Source of the DNA: Cololabis saira
Taxonomy: Eukaryota > Chordata > Actinopteri > Beloniformes > Belonidae
Reading direction: 5' to 3'
Length of the DNA: 64,000 nt
Assembly: GCF_033807715.1 (NCBI RefSeq)
Contig: NC_084587.1
Location: forward strand, 19,577,017 to 19,641,016
The first letter of the stretch is position 1. Every line of letters starts with the position of its first letter. Shown here in pieces: positions 1 to 30,088 of this stretch. The notes beneath the pieces were generated by a model that did not search any database, had not been told where the DNA came from, and saw nothing but the letters and a program-made list of their open reading frames with translations. The position numbers were made by a program, and so were the translations under genes.

Positions 1-977
1 ATTCCAGTTCCTCAATTCTTGGAATTACAAAAGAAAACAGTACAAATATAGAGCGAGTACAATCTTCAGAAGAAGAAAAGAACAGTCTTTTGTCAAGACA
101 TGAGCGAGGTAACAGTCTTGTTTCAGGCCTTGGCCTACAGTTTGGGCATTTTTTCTCTGTACACAGTAGTGGCTACAAAGCAAAACCAATTACACTTGTT
201 CTAAATACAACTGGCTCCAGTTTGTGCCTCAAGTCTTTTACTATTACTATGGACTATACTCTGAAAAATAAACTCATCAGTTTTCACAAATCTCATAAAG
301 CAATTGGAAAACGTCTGGATAAAATACATTTATATTCCCGTATTGCTTGGTAACGGCACAAGAAGAAAAAAGAAGAATGAAATGAATGCATGAAGATTCA
401 GTTAAAGTTCCAAAACATGAATATGAGCGCTCCTGATTCACAAGAGGTTTAATAGATAAAACACATCCATAAACACCAGGTCCAGACGATGCACTTAACT
501 TTCAAAAAATAAAAATAAAACAAAAACGTATAATTTCAATTCAGTTAAACTCAATTCAAAAGTACTGCATTAATCATCATATGGATATTTCAAAATACTG
601 TAAGACGCATATAAGGAATTTAGTCGTATGTTTTGTTCCTTTGAACCGTTACACGAGTAATTGTATCAGTCGCTTGAAGCCATCTATGTAGCAGTACCAT
701 TTCACACCACATGGGGGCAGCCTTAACCTCTGATCTACCATGATACAGTTCTGATACCTCTGCACCGCCCCCTTAATCAAAACATTAAAAAAAAGAAAAG
801 TATACAATAAAAACATTCTACAAAAATAAATAGAATAAAGAACAAAATAAATAAAATACCCCAATATATTCATATATTCATACACAAAATTATATAGAAA
901 ACTATTAAAGACAAAATTGGGGTTTTTTTTTTTTAATTTTAATATAAAAAAAACTAACAAAATGGGATTTTCTATGT
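1..977. other. Gene-free stretch, nothing recognised
   Basis: AT-rich sequence with short A and T runs. No exon with conserved coding character, RNA gene or clear repeat was recognised on either strand. It lies downstream of the wbp1-like gene and could hold more of its 3' UTR or the space to the next gene. Confidence 0.4.
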
Positions 978-3900
978 TTTATTTTATACTGTATGTTAGG
1001 AATCAAAGAGTTAAACCAAAATTATGCAACCCCCTAAAACTCTTAAAATTCTTGTTCACATAACGTGTTGGACTCATGTTTGGGCCAAATGTATGGATTA
1101 TAATGCACAAAAGACAGATGACAACAAATGACATCAAAACCTAGGACCTGGATTTAAAATGTTTTGGATGTAGAAGAAATGATACGATAAAAAATAAGTG
1201 TTTTTTTTTCAGAAACAATAAAGAGAGATGAATGAGATGCTTTCTTTCTTTACATTGCAGAATAAACAGTGCATCTAAAGAAACCAGGTTAATTTCCAAA
1301 GCAGAGATGTCGGTGTGAGAGTCTTTGTTGCTTTTCTTCTGGTTGGCAACTTTTATACACTGGATCTGATTGTGTCTCGAACATGGCTGTAGTTCTTGAC
1401 TTGTCCTTGTTGAAAACGTAAAGTTTATATTATTGTAGCTTGGTCTGGAGCTCTGTGCTCTGTTCCTGACCAGCGACAGGAGATGTGCGTGTTCAGGTGG
1501 AATCCAGAAAAACTTGACGCAATTCGACCAGTCAGAGGACACTTAGGACAACATCATCTGATTCGAGGAAGAGGCGTTTTATGAAGTAGTAAACTGTTTT
1601 TAGGCATGATTGGTGCAAAGCAAAAGCAGAAGTACCCTAGATAAGACAAAAAGGGCCAGAAATGGCTATCTGAAGTCCACTTTAACTATGTGAATCAGTT
1701 TTATCGTTATCACATGAGACTCAAACTGGAGCAAAGGTCAACCCACATAATCTCAGTTTGCACTTGGGAAAAAAAAAACAAAAAACAAAAACAAACAAAA
1801 CATAAGCCAAAGGCATTTATAATGCTGTGTTTGTACAATCAGAGGCCTCTGGCCGACACAGCGCATGGACCTGTGATAAAGAGGTAAATGTCTATTTCAT
1901 AACAGTTCCTTTTTCCATCACACCAGCATTAACCAGAAAAAGGGAAAAAGTGTGAATACTATTGCTAAATACAACAGTTTTAAGTCTCACCTGTACTCTC
2001 TATATATTAAAAAGAGAGGGCTAAGCACTATCAAGAAACAATTATTCACAATTTAGCAAAATTCCAACATTATTTGCAAAAAAAAACAACAAAAAACAAA
2101 AAAAACAAACTACAGAATGCTTCACAAAGTGTCTGTATTCATCTAGGCACCATATACTTTGATCAACAACAAACAGTAGCACGGACCAGTAAAAATGGAA
2201 AAAAAAAGATATCTTTACAGCAAAGATGAACTGTGTCCAGAGAGCTTTTTATGTTTTCCAGATGCTGAGCAGTCAGCGCCCTCTGACACACACACCTGTG
2301 AGTCACTGCACAAGAGCTTTGAACAGAAACCATCACAGGATGACCTTCACAACAAAAACAACCTGCAGCACAAACCGTCTCACCGTCCCTCTCCTCCTGG
2401 ACGCGTGGACGAATGGTTTGTCTGAAAAATATCTATTATATTACACAGCTAACTGTGGCAAAGTCCTCTTTGCACAGATCAATAAATTCCTCAAAAGTTT
2501 CAGACACGAGACAGTTAAGTCAAGTTTTCGTCACGGACACAGTAAGGTCGCCGCCGGTAAATAAACCACGGAGACATCTGTCTCACGACAATGACAGCAA
2601 GACAAACATTTACAAAATGTTATTAGACATTCTGAGTTTCTAAAACTTGTACTTACAGTTAATAACAGTAAATTCCATGGGCGTCTATCCCTAACATGTC
2701 CTATGGGCAGGATTTAATTAAATCCTTGGGTGTATAGGGCATCTGTTAGGAGTATCACACTTGGCCCACTGAGGCTGAGGATATATTCTCTAGAGACAAA
2801 AAAAAGAAATGTATTTAGCTTAAACACATGATTTTTCCGAGGCAATCTGGATCAACCAGGCTGCACTTAGAGAAAAGCAGTCAAACTCTGAAGTGACGAA
2901 TTCAGTCACAGCAGCTTTAATAATAATAATAATAATAATAATGGTAATTATAATAATAAAATACTCTGATCTCCAACTTCAAATCCCAACCTGGTCTTTT
3001 AAATCTAAAATGTTCATCAATCTTTACTCAGCGTAGAAAGGCATTGCGATGGATATTTTTAGGGGAAAGTCCACAGTGGCCTAGCCTAGTCAGCCATATC
3101 CCTTCACTTTGCTTCTTTTTTTTTTTCTTACATGTCTAGTACCCCTTCCCATTCACAGATATTCCCACTGGTAGAGAACTACCGATCCTAGCAGAAGAGC
3201 GCAGCAGGAGGCTTTATGTGGGCCCCATATGAACTAAAAAAAAAGGGGGTTCTGAATGGTTCAAACGGGGGTTTGCTTGCAGGTTTAACTGTAATTAAGT
3301 GCGTGCCAACTGATTAACTTTCTAATTGGAGCATGCATTACTGAAAGTAAATGTGATCCACATCGCCTATCCCTCAGAGCTCCATATACAGCGTTCGGCC
3401 CACAGACTTTTCCTTTGGGGCCCACCATGCTAAAACCATTAGGGACATATGCCGTTTGTTAATTTCAAACTCGGGCACACTCTTTAGCCAAGTAGCCCAC
3501 TTTTACTTCAGATGGGGCCCACATGGACACTAGTTATCAAAATTGAATCTACAGGAACTTGACTAACTTTTAGTATCGATGAACAAAATAATTAGCATGG
3601 CTGGTCAGGCTACCAGTTTCTGCACTAAAATGGTCCCTCTGCACATTTCCAAAGCGTGCCAAGTGTCAAGGTTTAAAAATAAAACCACCAAAAAACGTCT
3701 CAATAAACATTACTAAAACATTGTTTGCTGCTATGCATAAACATTTACAATCATTATCAGTCACAAGTTTAAAGTGTCCACCTTGTAAAAACTACAGTTC
3801 ACATTGCCTTTCAAACACGGCAGCGATCAGCCAAGAGCACGTTAAGACACATACGCAATCCAAAGTGAAACATTTGTGTGTGTTTATGTAGGAGTTTGAA

Positions 3901-4982
3901 ACACTGGGTTATAACTAATACCACTGTAAAACTATGCTACCCATTTAACCCAGTGTTTACACCCCTCCTCATTAACTAAGCAAATAAAGCATCCACCCAG
4001 TTAACCAATCAGAGGAGTTGTTTCTGACACGATTTTCTAGTTTTAAAATGAAGGGAAGAAGGCTGGTGAAAGTCAAGAAAATATGACTCTTTTACATTTT
4101 AGCATCTGTATTATGAACCGGATATAGATGATATTACATGATCTAAACGTGCTTGTTTTGGAGCTGCACTCTTGAAGTTGGAGTATTCTTCAGTTTTCCT
4201 TTGTGAACTCTGAAGGGATTTTCCTTTCGCTTGGGATGAGCGGTGTAATGCGAGACTATGGTTCCTATCTAGTCCTCAACACCCGGTACCAAAAGATGAT
4301 TATGCTCCTATCCCAGCACATATTGCATACAATGGGAAATTGTGAATTTCCGACAAACTGATTATCCCTTTCGAAATTTAAACCATTTTTAAAAGTCTTA
4401 AGATACACATACATTAGAAGAAAAAAAGTCAGACCATGTTGTCATATCGCTTTGTAAAACAGTGAAGGTATTTTTGTCTCTCTTGTACTGTTAGTCACTA
4501 CGAGGTTGGGAACCACCGGAGCGAGGGATTTCATCTCATAAAGCTAAAGTGCTATTTTGAGAGCATTGCTGCATCAAAGGTACGACTGAAGAAAGGGGGA
4601 GAGGAGGAATAAGGATGCCAGTAGGGCAGGTTTGCATGCACTGCATGCCGGGTAGGTGCAAAGCTCTTACTATTGCTAAGTGGCTTGAGCAAGAAAAAGA
4701 CAAAGAAGGGGTAAATAATTCCTCCTGGATTTTTCAGCGAATTGCAGAAAAACCAGAGCCACATACCAGAAACTCGATGATCCTCTAGTCAGGGTCTCAT
4801 AGAGAGATCAAACCTTTCCGTCACCCTTCCGTCCCTCCTCTTGCAACCATTGCAGTGAGATCTGCAAGACTTTTCTTCAGTGATTCAACTTTTCACCTAC
4901 TAGTCTTGATCCACAGCAGTGCTATCAAGTGTAAATATCTCACCTTTCCTGTTTGTTCAACTACATCTACCTGGCTGTCGGC
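978..4982 (-). other. Putative 3' UTR and downstream flank of the wbp1-like gene
   Basis: This non-coding stretch follows the stop codon of the minus-strand wbp1-like gene. It holds no clear transposon, which is unusual for this window and would fit a long 3' UTR. Reading on the minus strand, an AATAAA hexamer lies at 978-983, and ATTAAA variants lie near 2713 and 2912. An ATT-type simple repeat occupies about 2918-2943. The true cleavage site cannot be decided from sequence alone. The UTR could end at any of these signals or earlier. Confidence 0.35.
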
Positions 4983-21145
<16,163 letters not shown>

Positions 21146-21470
21146 GGCGGGCACGGAGCTCAACAGGATGAAATAAAGACGCACAGGTGGGATGTTATGC
21201 AGTTAGAGCCCCATCGCCGCTGTCCCGCTCCACAAACGCCGTCTCCTCAGCATCCGCCATTCCCCCGCCGGAGCATCAGCAGCGATATCAGTGCAGATGG
21301 GTTGATGCGGCGGTTGTGTTTTTTTTTTTTTTTTTTAGAGCTGTAGTGAAAGGAGGACGCTCCAGTAGTAGTTTTTAGAAAAGGACAGAGCGGCACATGA
21401 TGTCATGCCTCTTCGGCCACCAAACTACTCGCATGGGAGAAGCTGCGGCTTTGATTGGCCGGAGCTCCCA
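21146..21470 (-). promoter_or_regulatory. Candidate wbp1 promoter and 5' UTR
   Basis: GC-rich sequence upstream of the start codon on the minus strand. A CCAAT box (ATTGG on plus) lies near 21454, and a CRE/ATF-like TGATGTCA lies near 21399. A poly-T run on plus (about 21319-21336) lies within the presumed 5' UTR. No TATA box was seen. The transcription start is not determined. Confidence 0.4.
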
Positions 21471-21524
21471 GCAACAGCCGCACGGAGGATGCCTCGACGG
21501 GCTTTTCCTCACTGTTCAAACACT

Positions 21525-21637
21525 AAAGCCCGATTTATGGTCCGCGTTAAATCGACGGCGTAGCCCCTACGCCGTAGGGAACGCGGCGACGCGCACCGCT
21601 CTGCGTTGGTGTAACGCCGAACCATAAATCAGCCTTA
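21525..21637. repeat. Foldback MITE copy 2
   Basis: It begins TAAAGCCCGATTTATGGTCC and ends ACCATAAATCAGCCTTA, with a GC-rich palindromic core containing CCCCTACGCCGTAGGG. It belongs to the same family as the copies at 9978, 57097 and 57958. It lies directly upstream of the wbp1 promoter region. Confidence 0.72.
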
Positions 21638-22056
21638 ATCCCGACATTATCACCGTGAAATAAAGTCATGGCAACGTTTTCACAAACGCTCTCGATATGG
21701 GTGTACATAACAATCTGTATGGATGCACAAAAGTTGTATTTTACAACCATTTCACCCCTCAAATGACTACATCGTTATTATGAAGTCATGACCAAAAAAA
21801 AAAAAAAAAGAAAAAGATTAGGAATTTATGAACAAGGTTTAAGAGCTGAAGTATCAAGAATCCTTTACAAGTCCTTACAACCATTTATAATTGCAAGTTT
21901 AGCCTTGATTATAGTTCATATTTCACAATGTAATATTTCCCAGTTAATGTGTGTTTTTTCTGTGCCTTTGACAACTTATGATGGTGGATATATTAATATT
22001 GACACATTTGTTTTGATTAAAGAAAAAAAACAATGATTACTGAAATAACTTGAAAC

Positions 22057-22387
22057 CGTCATGGTTCAGTATGCTGAGGACCCAAGTGCAGGAGAGCAGG
22101 AGCCAGGAGTTGCAAAAACCAAGGATTTATTTACAAAAAAACAAAATCAAAACGCTGCTTGGCAGGATCATAAAACTAACAGAAATAGGGATCAAAAAAC
22201 TAGAAACCGTGGAGCACATGGAGGGAAGAACAGTACGGTCCGACAGGGGACAAAGTAATGACAAGACAAGATATACTGAGGGGATAAGGAGACATGACGA
22301 GACACAGGTGCAGACACAATCAGGGCAGATGGGACACAGGCGGGGCAAGACAGAAACTGAAGGCTGGGGGGAATGTCAACCTTGACA
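22057..22387. mobile_element. Uninterrupted copy of the 5-bp-duplication DNA element
   Basis: A 331-bp element with ends CGTCATGG and CCTTGACA, flanked by GAAAC at 22052-22056 and 22388-22392. Its reverse complement aligns along its length with the two arms of the nested element at 8622-10635, for example CCCATCTGCCCTGATTG and AACTCCTG-CTCCTGCTCTCC. Frames across it are not genes. Confidence 0.72.
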
Positions 22388-22392
22388 GAAAC

Positions 22393-25259
22393 ACAATTAT
22401 TAAAAATAAGTTACGGAATATTGAATGTTCAAAATCAAAACATTGCTTTTGAATAGTGGTTTAATAGAGTCATATTATATACAGGCTATTTATAAGATAG
22501 GCAATGACACTGGCCTCAAATAAAATGATTTGACCCTATACTTAATATTTAGTTACAGATCCTTTCGAGGCAATCGCTGCAATCAAGAAAGCCCAATAAC
22601 TCAGTGACACTTCTGCAGGTTTGGGGGGTTTCTTCTGTTTCAGAGCATGCATGTTTCAGCTTGTTCTACATGTGTTCAAAAGGTTTTAGATGGAAAACCA
22701 AGCTTTCTGACACTGGGCTGCACATTTCACCCCAGAATGATCGTCTTGAGATTTCATTGTATTCTGCAAAGATTCAAGATACCCCATGACAGTCGCAGCA
22801 AAGTCTCCTCCATGTCGAGACTTGCCAGAAAGTTCCAGTTTTGTCTAACCTGTCTAAAGGACTTTCTCCTAGAAGATTTATAGCTTGTCAATATCCATTC
22901 AAACAAATTCCAACCTATTTTTTTTTTTTTTTTTTCATGATTTGCTGAGAACAGTAGAATCTTCTTCGGACTTTGGCTGAAACAATGATGGATGCTGAAA
23001 TCTGACACTGATCAGATACAAAGCTGCTTAGCTACACTTAAACCTGTGACCATGCAGGCCAACCCATGACCAGTCGCTGCAGTCTGTTTTTACAATCAAC
23101 ACCACAACAAAGCATATTCCCTTGAGAACATGAAGGGCTATGTTCTGTTAGGTCTGTTCGGTTATTCAGAGCTCAGGAGCTAAGTTCAGAAATCAATACC
23201 GTGCTAACTACCATGCAGCAAAAGTGATGACAGCTCGCCGCCAACTGTGGCTGCCAAACCTATTAAAAACCATACCTCTATTTTATACATACATTTGCTG
23301 CTTTATATAATCTTCCCTGATGTGGTCCCAAAAAAGTCACCCCTATACAGTTGTCATGGATGTGAAATGGAGACCAAAACCGTTTTTTCCTGTTTATATC
23401 TACTGCTGAACATTTCAACATGGATCAGTGGAGATTGGGTCATATTTAGAGCCAGCTCCCAGGGGTTTTTTCATTGAAATTAAGCTTCCTTAACTCCTTC
23501 CAACTTCCTTGGCTTGCACCTGGATGTTGTTGGCACAAATCCGTCATTCATGGCAAGTCTATAGCACTTGCTATAGCAAACATTATTGCACAGGCCTGGG
23601 CCCCTGTTTTTAACTAACCAGCGACTAACCACAAAGGAACCACAGAGGCACAAAAAATGACCATGAAGAGAGAGAGAGAGACGCAGAATAACCCACACTA
23701 CAAGCAATACTTGTCTTGTTTAGAATTTGATTACGGCTGGTTATCCTATGCCCATAATCACAAAAGTGACCAAATTAAACTTTTTCTTTTTTCACAATGG
23801 CTTGTGATTTAATTTACAATAATACACTTTTAGACATACATTTAAATGAGATTTCTTTAAATAAAGGAGGGAATTTACCATCCACAAAACAAAATTGTGA
23901 CATTAGCCTATAAGTCTTAAAAGGAATAAAAACAAACTTTTTTTGTTTAATAATAATTTTCTCTTAAAGAAATGCCAACTGTCATGGCAATAACATTTAA
24001 TTAAACCTCCATTTCTTAGAAATGGACGAGACATTTCATTAAACTACAACACCGCAGCCATATTTCTAATTGCACATCACATCTGTCACAAGAGGGCAGC
24101 AGACAACACGCTTTTGCTATTGGAGCTTCTTGTTTACCAGACATTTGAAAGAAGGTTCATTGACCTGTTTTGGAAAAAGACTCAAGCTCATTTTAAGACG
24201 TGGATAGTTGCAGTTATTTTGCAGCTTAAGGACACTGCAAAAGTTACTTGGCTGATGTATTTTAGTCAACCTTTCTTGTCTACCACAAGCAAAAGGCGTT
24301 TTCTACTCTTTCTGAACATGTGTGTTTAAGCCTCTTAAAAGGGGAATGAGGAAACTACTTAGGTGCCACACCTACACTTCTACCCCTATATTTCATACCA
24401 TACTACTTACATGTATAATTTTCGCTTGCAGGTTTTAAATGAACAAGTGTTTGGTCCACTCTGTAGGATAATATGGATCGTGTTGTGAACCGGGTTTTTT
24501 CAGAGGTAATTCAGTCCTACGAAGTTTCATATCTTCTCAGCGAGCATTAAACGTTTTTGAACAACTTGTTATACCTGTGTTAAAATGAAAATGATAGACA
24601 AAAAAGAGTTTGAGGCTCATTAAACGACTACAAATGACTATACTTTTACTGTTCGAATTAGATTTTGCTTTCAAATTGGAGTAAAATTGTCTCTAGTGAC
24701 ACAAACCAGATTATGGTGATAAGTCCATACTGATGCTACGCCCTCAATTACTGTAACTTCCCGCACTATTAAAGAGAAGACGCTTGGCTAACTTGTTTGA
24801 ATATGAATAAAGACAAAATGTGACAAAACACACTTCCTCTGACCCATTTTAAAACATAGATCCATACAAAACGCCCAGATACAGAAACGCACATACATTG
24901 ATTGGTTGGTTTTGTTTTGTTTTTGATCAAAATGAACTTACAAAACTACACAAGGTGATATATTATATAGAATTTGCAGCATTTTTGTGCAGAACCTGAG
25001 GCGTTTATCACAATTTCATTTCACAACTCAGCTGTGTAGGAGTAAGACTGAAAGTACCAGGAGTCTTTGCAGTCAGAAGGTGTGCAGTATATGACAGGGG
25101 TGAATCAAAATGAAACTCCATATATCTCAATTTGTCCTTTCAGTGTGGAGGTTAATGGTTTAGTGATTACTTTATGGCATCCATGGCTCCTGGCATCCTG
25201 GCACCGACTTTTTAAGACGTGACTCTGCAGCACGTCTGCATTTTTCCCCTTGGTTGTCT
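22393..25259. other. Gene-free intergenic stretch
   Basis: AT-rich intergenic DNA between the divergent wbp1-like and mxd4-type genes. A poly-T run of about 19 nt lies near 22918. No exon, RNA gene or bounded element was recognised. Confidence 0.45.
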
Positions 25260-25425
25260 CTGTCATACTTACTCTGTCATACTCTGTCATATATCTTGTA
25301 ATTATATATATTTTTTACTTTTTACTTTTTTACCCCCTTCCCCGCATGTGTGTGTTAAGTGTAAGTGCTGCTAACATATGAGTTTCCCCATTGAGGGAGT
25401 AATAAAGGATTATCTTATCGCATTT
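25260..25425 (+). mobile_element. LINE 3' tail fragment, copy A
   Basis: It contains CTTGTAATTATATATATTTT, GCATGTGTGTGTTAAGTG, GAGTTTCCCCATTGAGGGAG and TAATAAAGGATTATCTTATC. The same run of words occurs at about 55625-55782. The GAGTTTCCCCATT...AATAAAGGATTATCTTAT ending is a common teleost non-LTR retrotransposon 3' end with an (TTATC)-type tail. It is strongly 5'-truncated. Confidence 0.6.
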
Positions 25426-28189
25426 ATCTTATGTCAGAGCCATCAGGTTTTTTTCAAAGGGTTCTGCACGCGATACACAAAGCAGCTGCCATACACCAAC
25501 TCATTGATTTGTTGTTTTAAAAATAAAATACTTTTAAGTCAAATCCCAGAAGAGATAAAAATATAAGACTTTGATCGAAGTTTATCTAGTGCATAGTTCT
25601 CCTGAGCCAGCATGCACATGAGAAAGTGAAAAAAAAATCATAGAAACTTTGACCAAACCACTTCTCAGCAAGGAGGATTCAGCTGCTGGGAAAACAGATC
25701 AGAAAACAGATTGTAACAGATCATATGCAGTCCAGGCCACACTGAGGCCTTCGTGATGCTTTCTGTGGTTACATAGTTACATGGTTCCTGCGTCATTTTC
25801 ACACAGCACCTGAAACTCAAACACTCATGGTGAGTCCTGACAGTGTCGTCACACTAGAAAGTGTACTTGGAAAAAACTCAACTCACGCCATTTGAACTTC
25901 CCTTTTCTCTCTAAACCCTTAACACAAAACAGCTACCAAAGCTTAATAATATGCTAATTCCATGAAATGCAAAGTGGTCTGGTGCTGCAAAGACAGCGTG
26001 CATCTGCCTGCACTTACCACACTGTCAATTCACATCCTGTGCCTTGTGGACATGTGACATTTGAAAAATGCCAGTGTAAATGACAGCATGGTGCACAGTA
26101 GGTCCCTGTTGGATGCCCCAAGGAAAGAACTAAATTCAACACAATTTGCATTATGATGCTCCTTGTTCTAAAGAGTAATTATGGCTACAGAAGCAACAGA
26201 CGCTTTTGTCATTTCTGAGTTTGTGCATCCGAGTTTCTGTTCACATTCATTTTGCTGCGTGCATTATTGGTGGCTTTTCAGAGACAAGGCAGTGTCAGAT
26301 GCATCCAGTGCTCTTTCACACCATGGCCTCCTTTCAAGGTCTCACTTAGCACGTCCTTTTGTTTGTTATTTCAAATCCTGCAAAGCCACAAGTTTAATAA
26401 TTTACTGAGGTGTCTAATCACAGACCGTGATGAAGTTCAGCATGTCAAAAATTGTGTTTATTTAATTTATTTATCTTTATATTTTTACAAAATATAAAGA
26501 ACCCAATTTAAAAGCCCCCAATACCTGTGTTCCTCATTAGCTGCTACATATGTATTTGATTTTATTAATTCCTGAGCACCAAAATAAAGTACAGACAAAA
26601 TAAAATGCAATAAAGACAAAATGTAAAATCTTGGGCCAGGTTTGATAGCTGTTTCAATCTGACTCCAGCACTGCGTTTCAAAAGACAGGGAAGTCCACCA
26701 CTGTGTCAGCTGCTCTGTAAGTGTTTTAGCAATTTTAGCATCTCACTGAAACTGGGCCTCCTCTCATCTACTGTTGATTTCATCCTGCATGCTGTTCTTA
26801 TACCTAAAGAATTGGATTGTGTATTATCGTGTTGAAATATTAAAGAGCTTCCCTGAAAAAGACGTAATCTGGTATCAATATGGTATCAAGCCGCTCAAAA
26901 ATCTGCATGGATCATTCAGGATCAATGGGTGTGTCAGTCAACTGTCGAGTTACCCATGCCAAGTACTCGCCATACAATGAATGATGCTTTCTTTTGAACT
27001 GTCTGTAGATATCAAACCAGATTATTCCTTTCCTCTTAAGAGGCCTTGTCCAGGATTTTCTAAGAGAATTTCAAACCTGATTCGTCAGACTGAAGGTTTT
27101 CCAGTCCAGCTCAGTCCTTCGTAAATTATCTCAGAGTTGCAGAAGGCAACAGAGATTCTCAGGATTCTCAGAATATCTGATCATACATGGTCAATGTTAA
27201 AATACAGTCTTCAGTATCAATTTTCTGAAAGCACAGTTGTATTTGTGAGAATCTGTGGTTGTTCATGAATGGCTGCAGTAGATCAGGTCAATTTATGCCT
27301 TTGTTTTCTATAGAGCATTTTTCTGTTAAAACACATGTTTTTGTAAAAAAAAAAAAAAATTCAACTCTGGTACAGATACTGGGCTTCTTAAGTTATTTTA
27401 CTGGTAATTATGGCAGTTTTCATCATGTATTTATGATACATAACCATAACAACAGGATAGTTGTTTGCATGTGGGGGCAGCTGACCGAGCTTTATATAGT
27501 GAAGGTGTGAAATAAAGAGAATGAAAGAGGAAACTTTAACTTCTTCTATCAACTTTTATGGAAATGTAAGATTATTGGTTTGTCAATTGGAAACTCTTCA
27601 TGAAGAAATATGCATTTCAGCAAGACGTGGCTGAAGGATCATACTTTGGACGCAAATGCCTCTAAACCCTACTTTCATATGATGAAAAAGAGGCTGAAAA
27701 CAGAGCAGGACTGAAACGAGGAGGGATTGGAGTACTTGATAGCAGATCCTGGACGTGTTGCTGCAAGGGAAAACTCCTGCCTTCTGTTTTCAAGTCTTGG
27801 CTGTGAGTTTCTGTCGGTGAAAATTCACCTGTGCTACCTGCCAATGCTGCACGTGACATCATCAGCTCAGATGTTGCCTGGCAACAAACACAACACACCA
27901 ATCCTCTCTTTGCATCTCAGCCACGCCTCTGTTATACTTCCACCTTTCCAATAGTGTCATGACTCATTTCATATTTTCATTCTATTTATATATTCATATT
28001 CATACATTATCAATTCGTAAATAAAGTATTAATCAATCCAATTCAATTCAATTCAATTCCATTTCAACAGAATTATTAAATTCCAATGTTACAACAATAT
28101 GGGTTGGATGAGGTTCCACACTATGAGAAATTTCTGTATTTATATTTATTTCTCGCTTTGTGCAATGATTTGAATCCCTCAGGTCACTT
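25426..28189. other. Gene-free intergenic stretch
   Basis: AT-rich sequence with no recognised coding or structured element. Open frames here are short and show no domain. The ATTCAATTCAATTC run near 28035-28060 is a short simple repeat. Confidence 0.4.
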
Positions 28190-28325
28190 GTTTCCAAGCA
28201 TCAACAGGAGAATATGCACTAAACTAAGCTCCGCCATTTGTGAGGGACTCAGTGTAGAGCCGCCATCCGGTTAGGATGTCTCCTAGATGTTTTCATGGAT
28301 GGATGGATGGATGGATGGATGGATC
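28190..28325 (+). mobile_element. Decayed LINE tail ending in (GGAT)n
   Basis: GTGAGGGACTCAGTGTAGAGCC and CGGTTAGGATGTCTCCTAG resemble a widespread teleost retrotransposon 3' region that ends in an ATGG/GATG simple repeat, which is present here at about 28294-28323. The assignment is from memory of the motif order and is tentative. Confidence 0.4.
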
Positions 28326-30080
28326 AAAACTGAAATCATTAACTGATGTTTTTCATTGAGTATATTTTGGTGCATTTCAAGGCAACAGAGACCACATGAT
28401 TATATACATATGTAATAAAATGTGAACAAGTGTGAACAAATCTAGAAACTCAAATATTGCATTATATAAAATGAATAAGTGCCTTTTTACCTTTGCTCTC
28501 AGTGTTGCCCCGGAAATGCAACTATGAATTGTCTCATCTCACAGTCCTGTAAAAAGTAATTCATCACAATATTGAAGTGTTTTAAAGATACTCCTCTTAA
28601 GGACTGTGGGTATTTATTTTTGTGAAGAACTATGCGAGAGTTTGTGAGGTGTATTATGCACCTCCACCTCTGACTGTGACACCTGACCTGATATCCATCA
28701 AAAGCCCCACGTGGGCCCCCTTTAGGACCCTCCACCACCTGTCACTGATTAGGACAGTCCAAGTCACTAGATCACTGGCTTTTTACACTGTGTTTGAAGT
28801 TCGATGGCAGCATGTTATCATCAGCTCAGTAAATCAGCTGTCCCCTTGCTAAAATACTACAGCTGTCAAACAGAACTGCGAACAGACAAAACTATTCTGA
28901 GGGGTTTGCTGAAGGATCACACAACTAATCCAGGTGCAAACATTTGTCTTTATGTTTGGTGTTGCTGCCCCTGCAGCAGTTAAATGCAAACCAAACACAG
29001 AAAAACTAAATGCATATTTACAATCATGTTTTAAAAAAAAAGAAAAAGTACTCCAACATAAGCCGTGAAAGTAAGCTGAAATACAGAAACAGCGTGTGAA
29101 AAAACAAAGTACACCCTAACTGCTTCCACAGGAGTTAAGATGGTAAGTAGCAGCCAGACGTTTCTAATCAAATGCAATTGATTAAGTGATCATCAGGCAG
29201 CGATACAGCGAGAGAGATTATTCTCTTAAACACAGGAAGACACACACAAACAAACAAGAGCTGCATCTCAGGCTCTATCGGCCTATAGTTCAAGTTCATT
29301 ACAGTGCACTTACATAAAGAAGCGCTTGTTTAGAAAGGTTTTCTCTAAAGAGAACATGGCAGTATCGCTTATTTGTGAAGTTGTAGCTGAACAAAGCAGA
29401 GGACTTCTGAAACAATGTCTTTTGCACAGACAAGACCAAAGTGATGATATCTATCCATGATGCACCACAACATTTCATCAAACATGACATTTTATCACAT
29501 CTGTAGGTGCAGGACTCAAAATAAGAGACAAGGAGAAGTAAAACTTGTCTCTACATTTGAAACTGAAGGCACTGCTGCTGCAAGATCACCAAAGCCAAAC
29601 TGGCAGGAGACAGTGTAGCAACACAAAGAGGAACATAATAAATAAAAGAATAACAGGCTGAGTGACAATGGACTAGCAAGGGAGGAAAGACAGAAAACAT
29701 AGTAGCAATGGAAACTGATAAAAAGGCAGAGTTGTGAACAATGACAGGAGAAGATACTGAAGAGAAAGACCTTTCAAAATTAATAAACATTAAAATCTAA
29801 AATGTTAAACAAGACTCAAATAAAACCCTAAACAAATTCCAAGACCGTAAAGTATATCAGTATAAACATTTGAACTCCTACCGACACGGGAGCTATGCAC
29901 TGTGTAATCAGTGAATCAACCGTAAGCCCCTCATCCAAAGCATTATTTAGCTGAATGTGTAGGAACGAAAGATTGGCAGAGATTTGGTCATGCAACAAGA
30001 CAATGCGCTCAACCACATCAGGAAAGCTATGACAGAAAAGTGAGAAAAAGGGGTGAAAAACAAATCACATTGTTGCAATG
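28326..30080. other. Gene-free intergenic stretch
   Basis: No exon, RNA gene or bounded repeat was recognised. The sequence is AT-rich. Confidence 0.4.
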
Positions 30081-30088
30081 GTCTAGTC

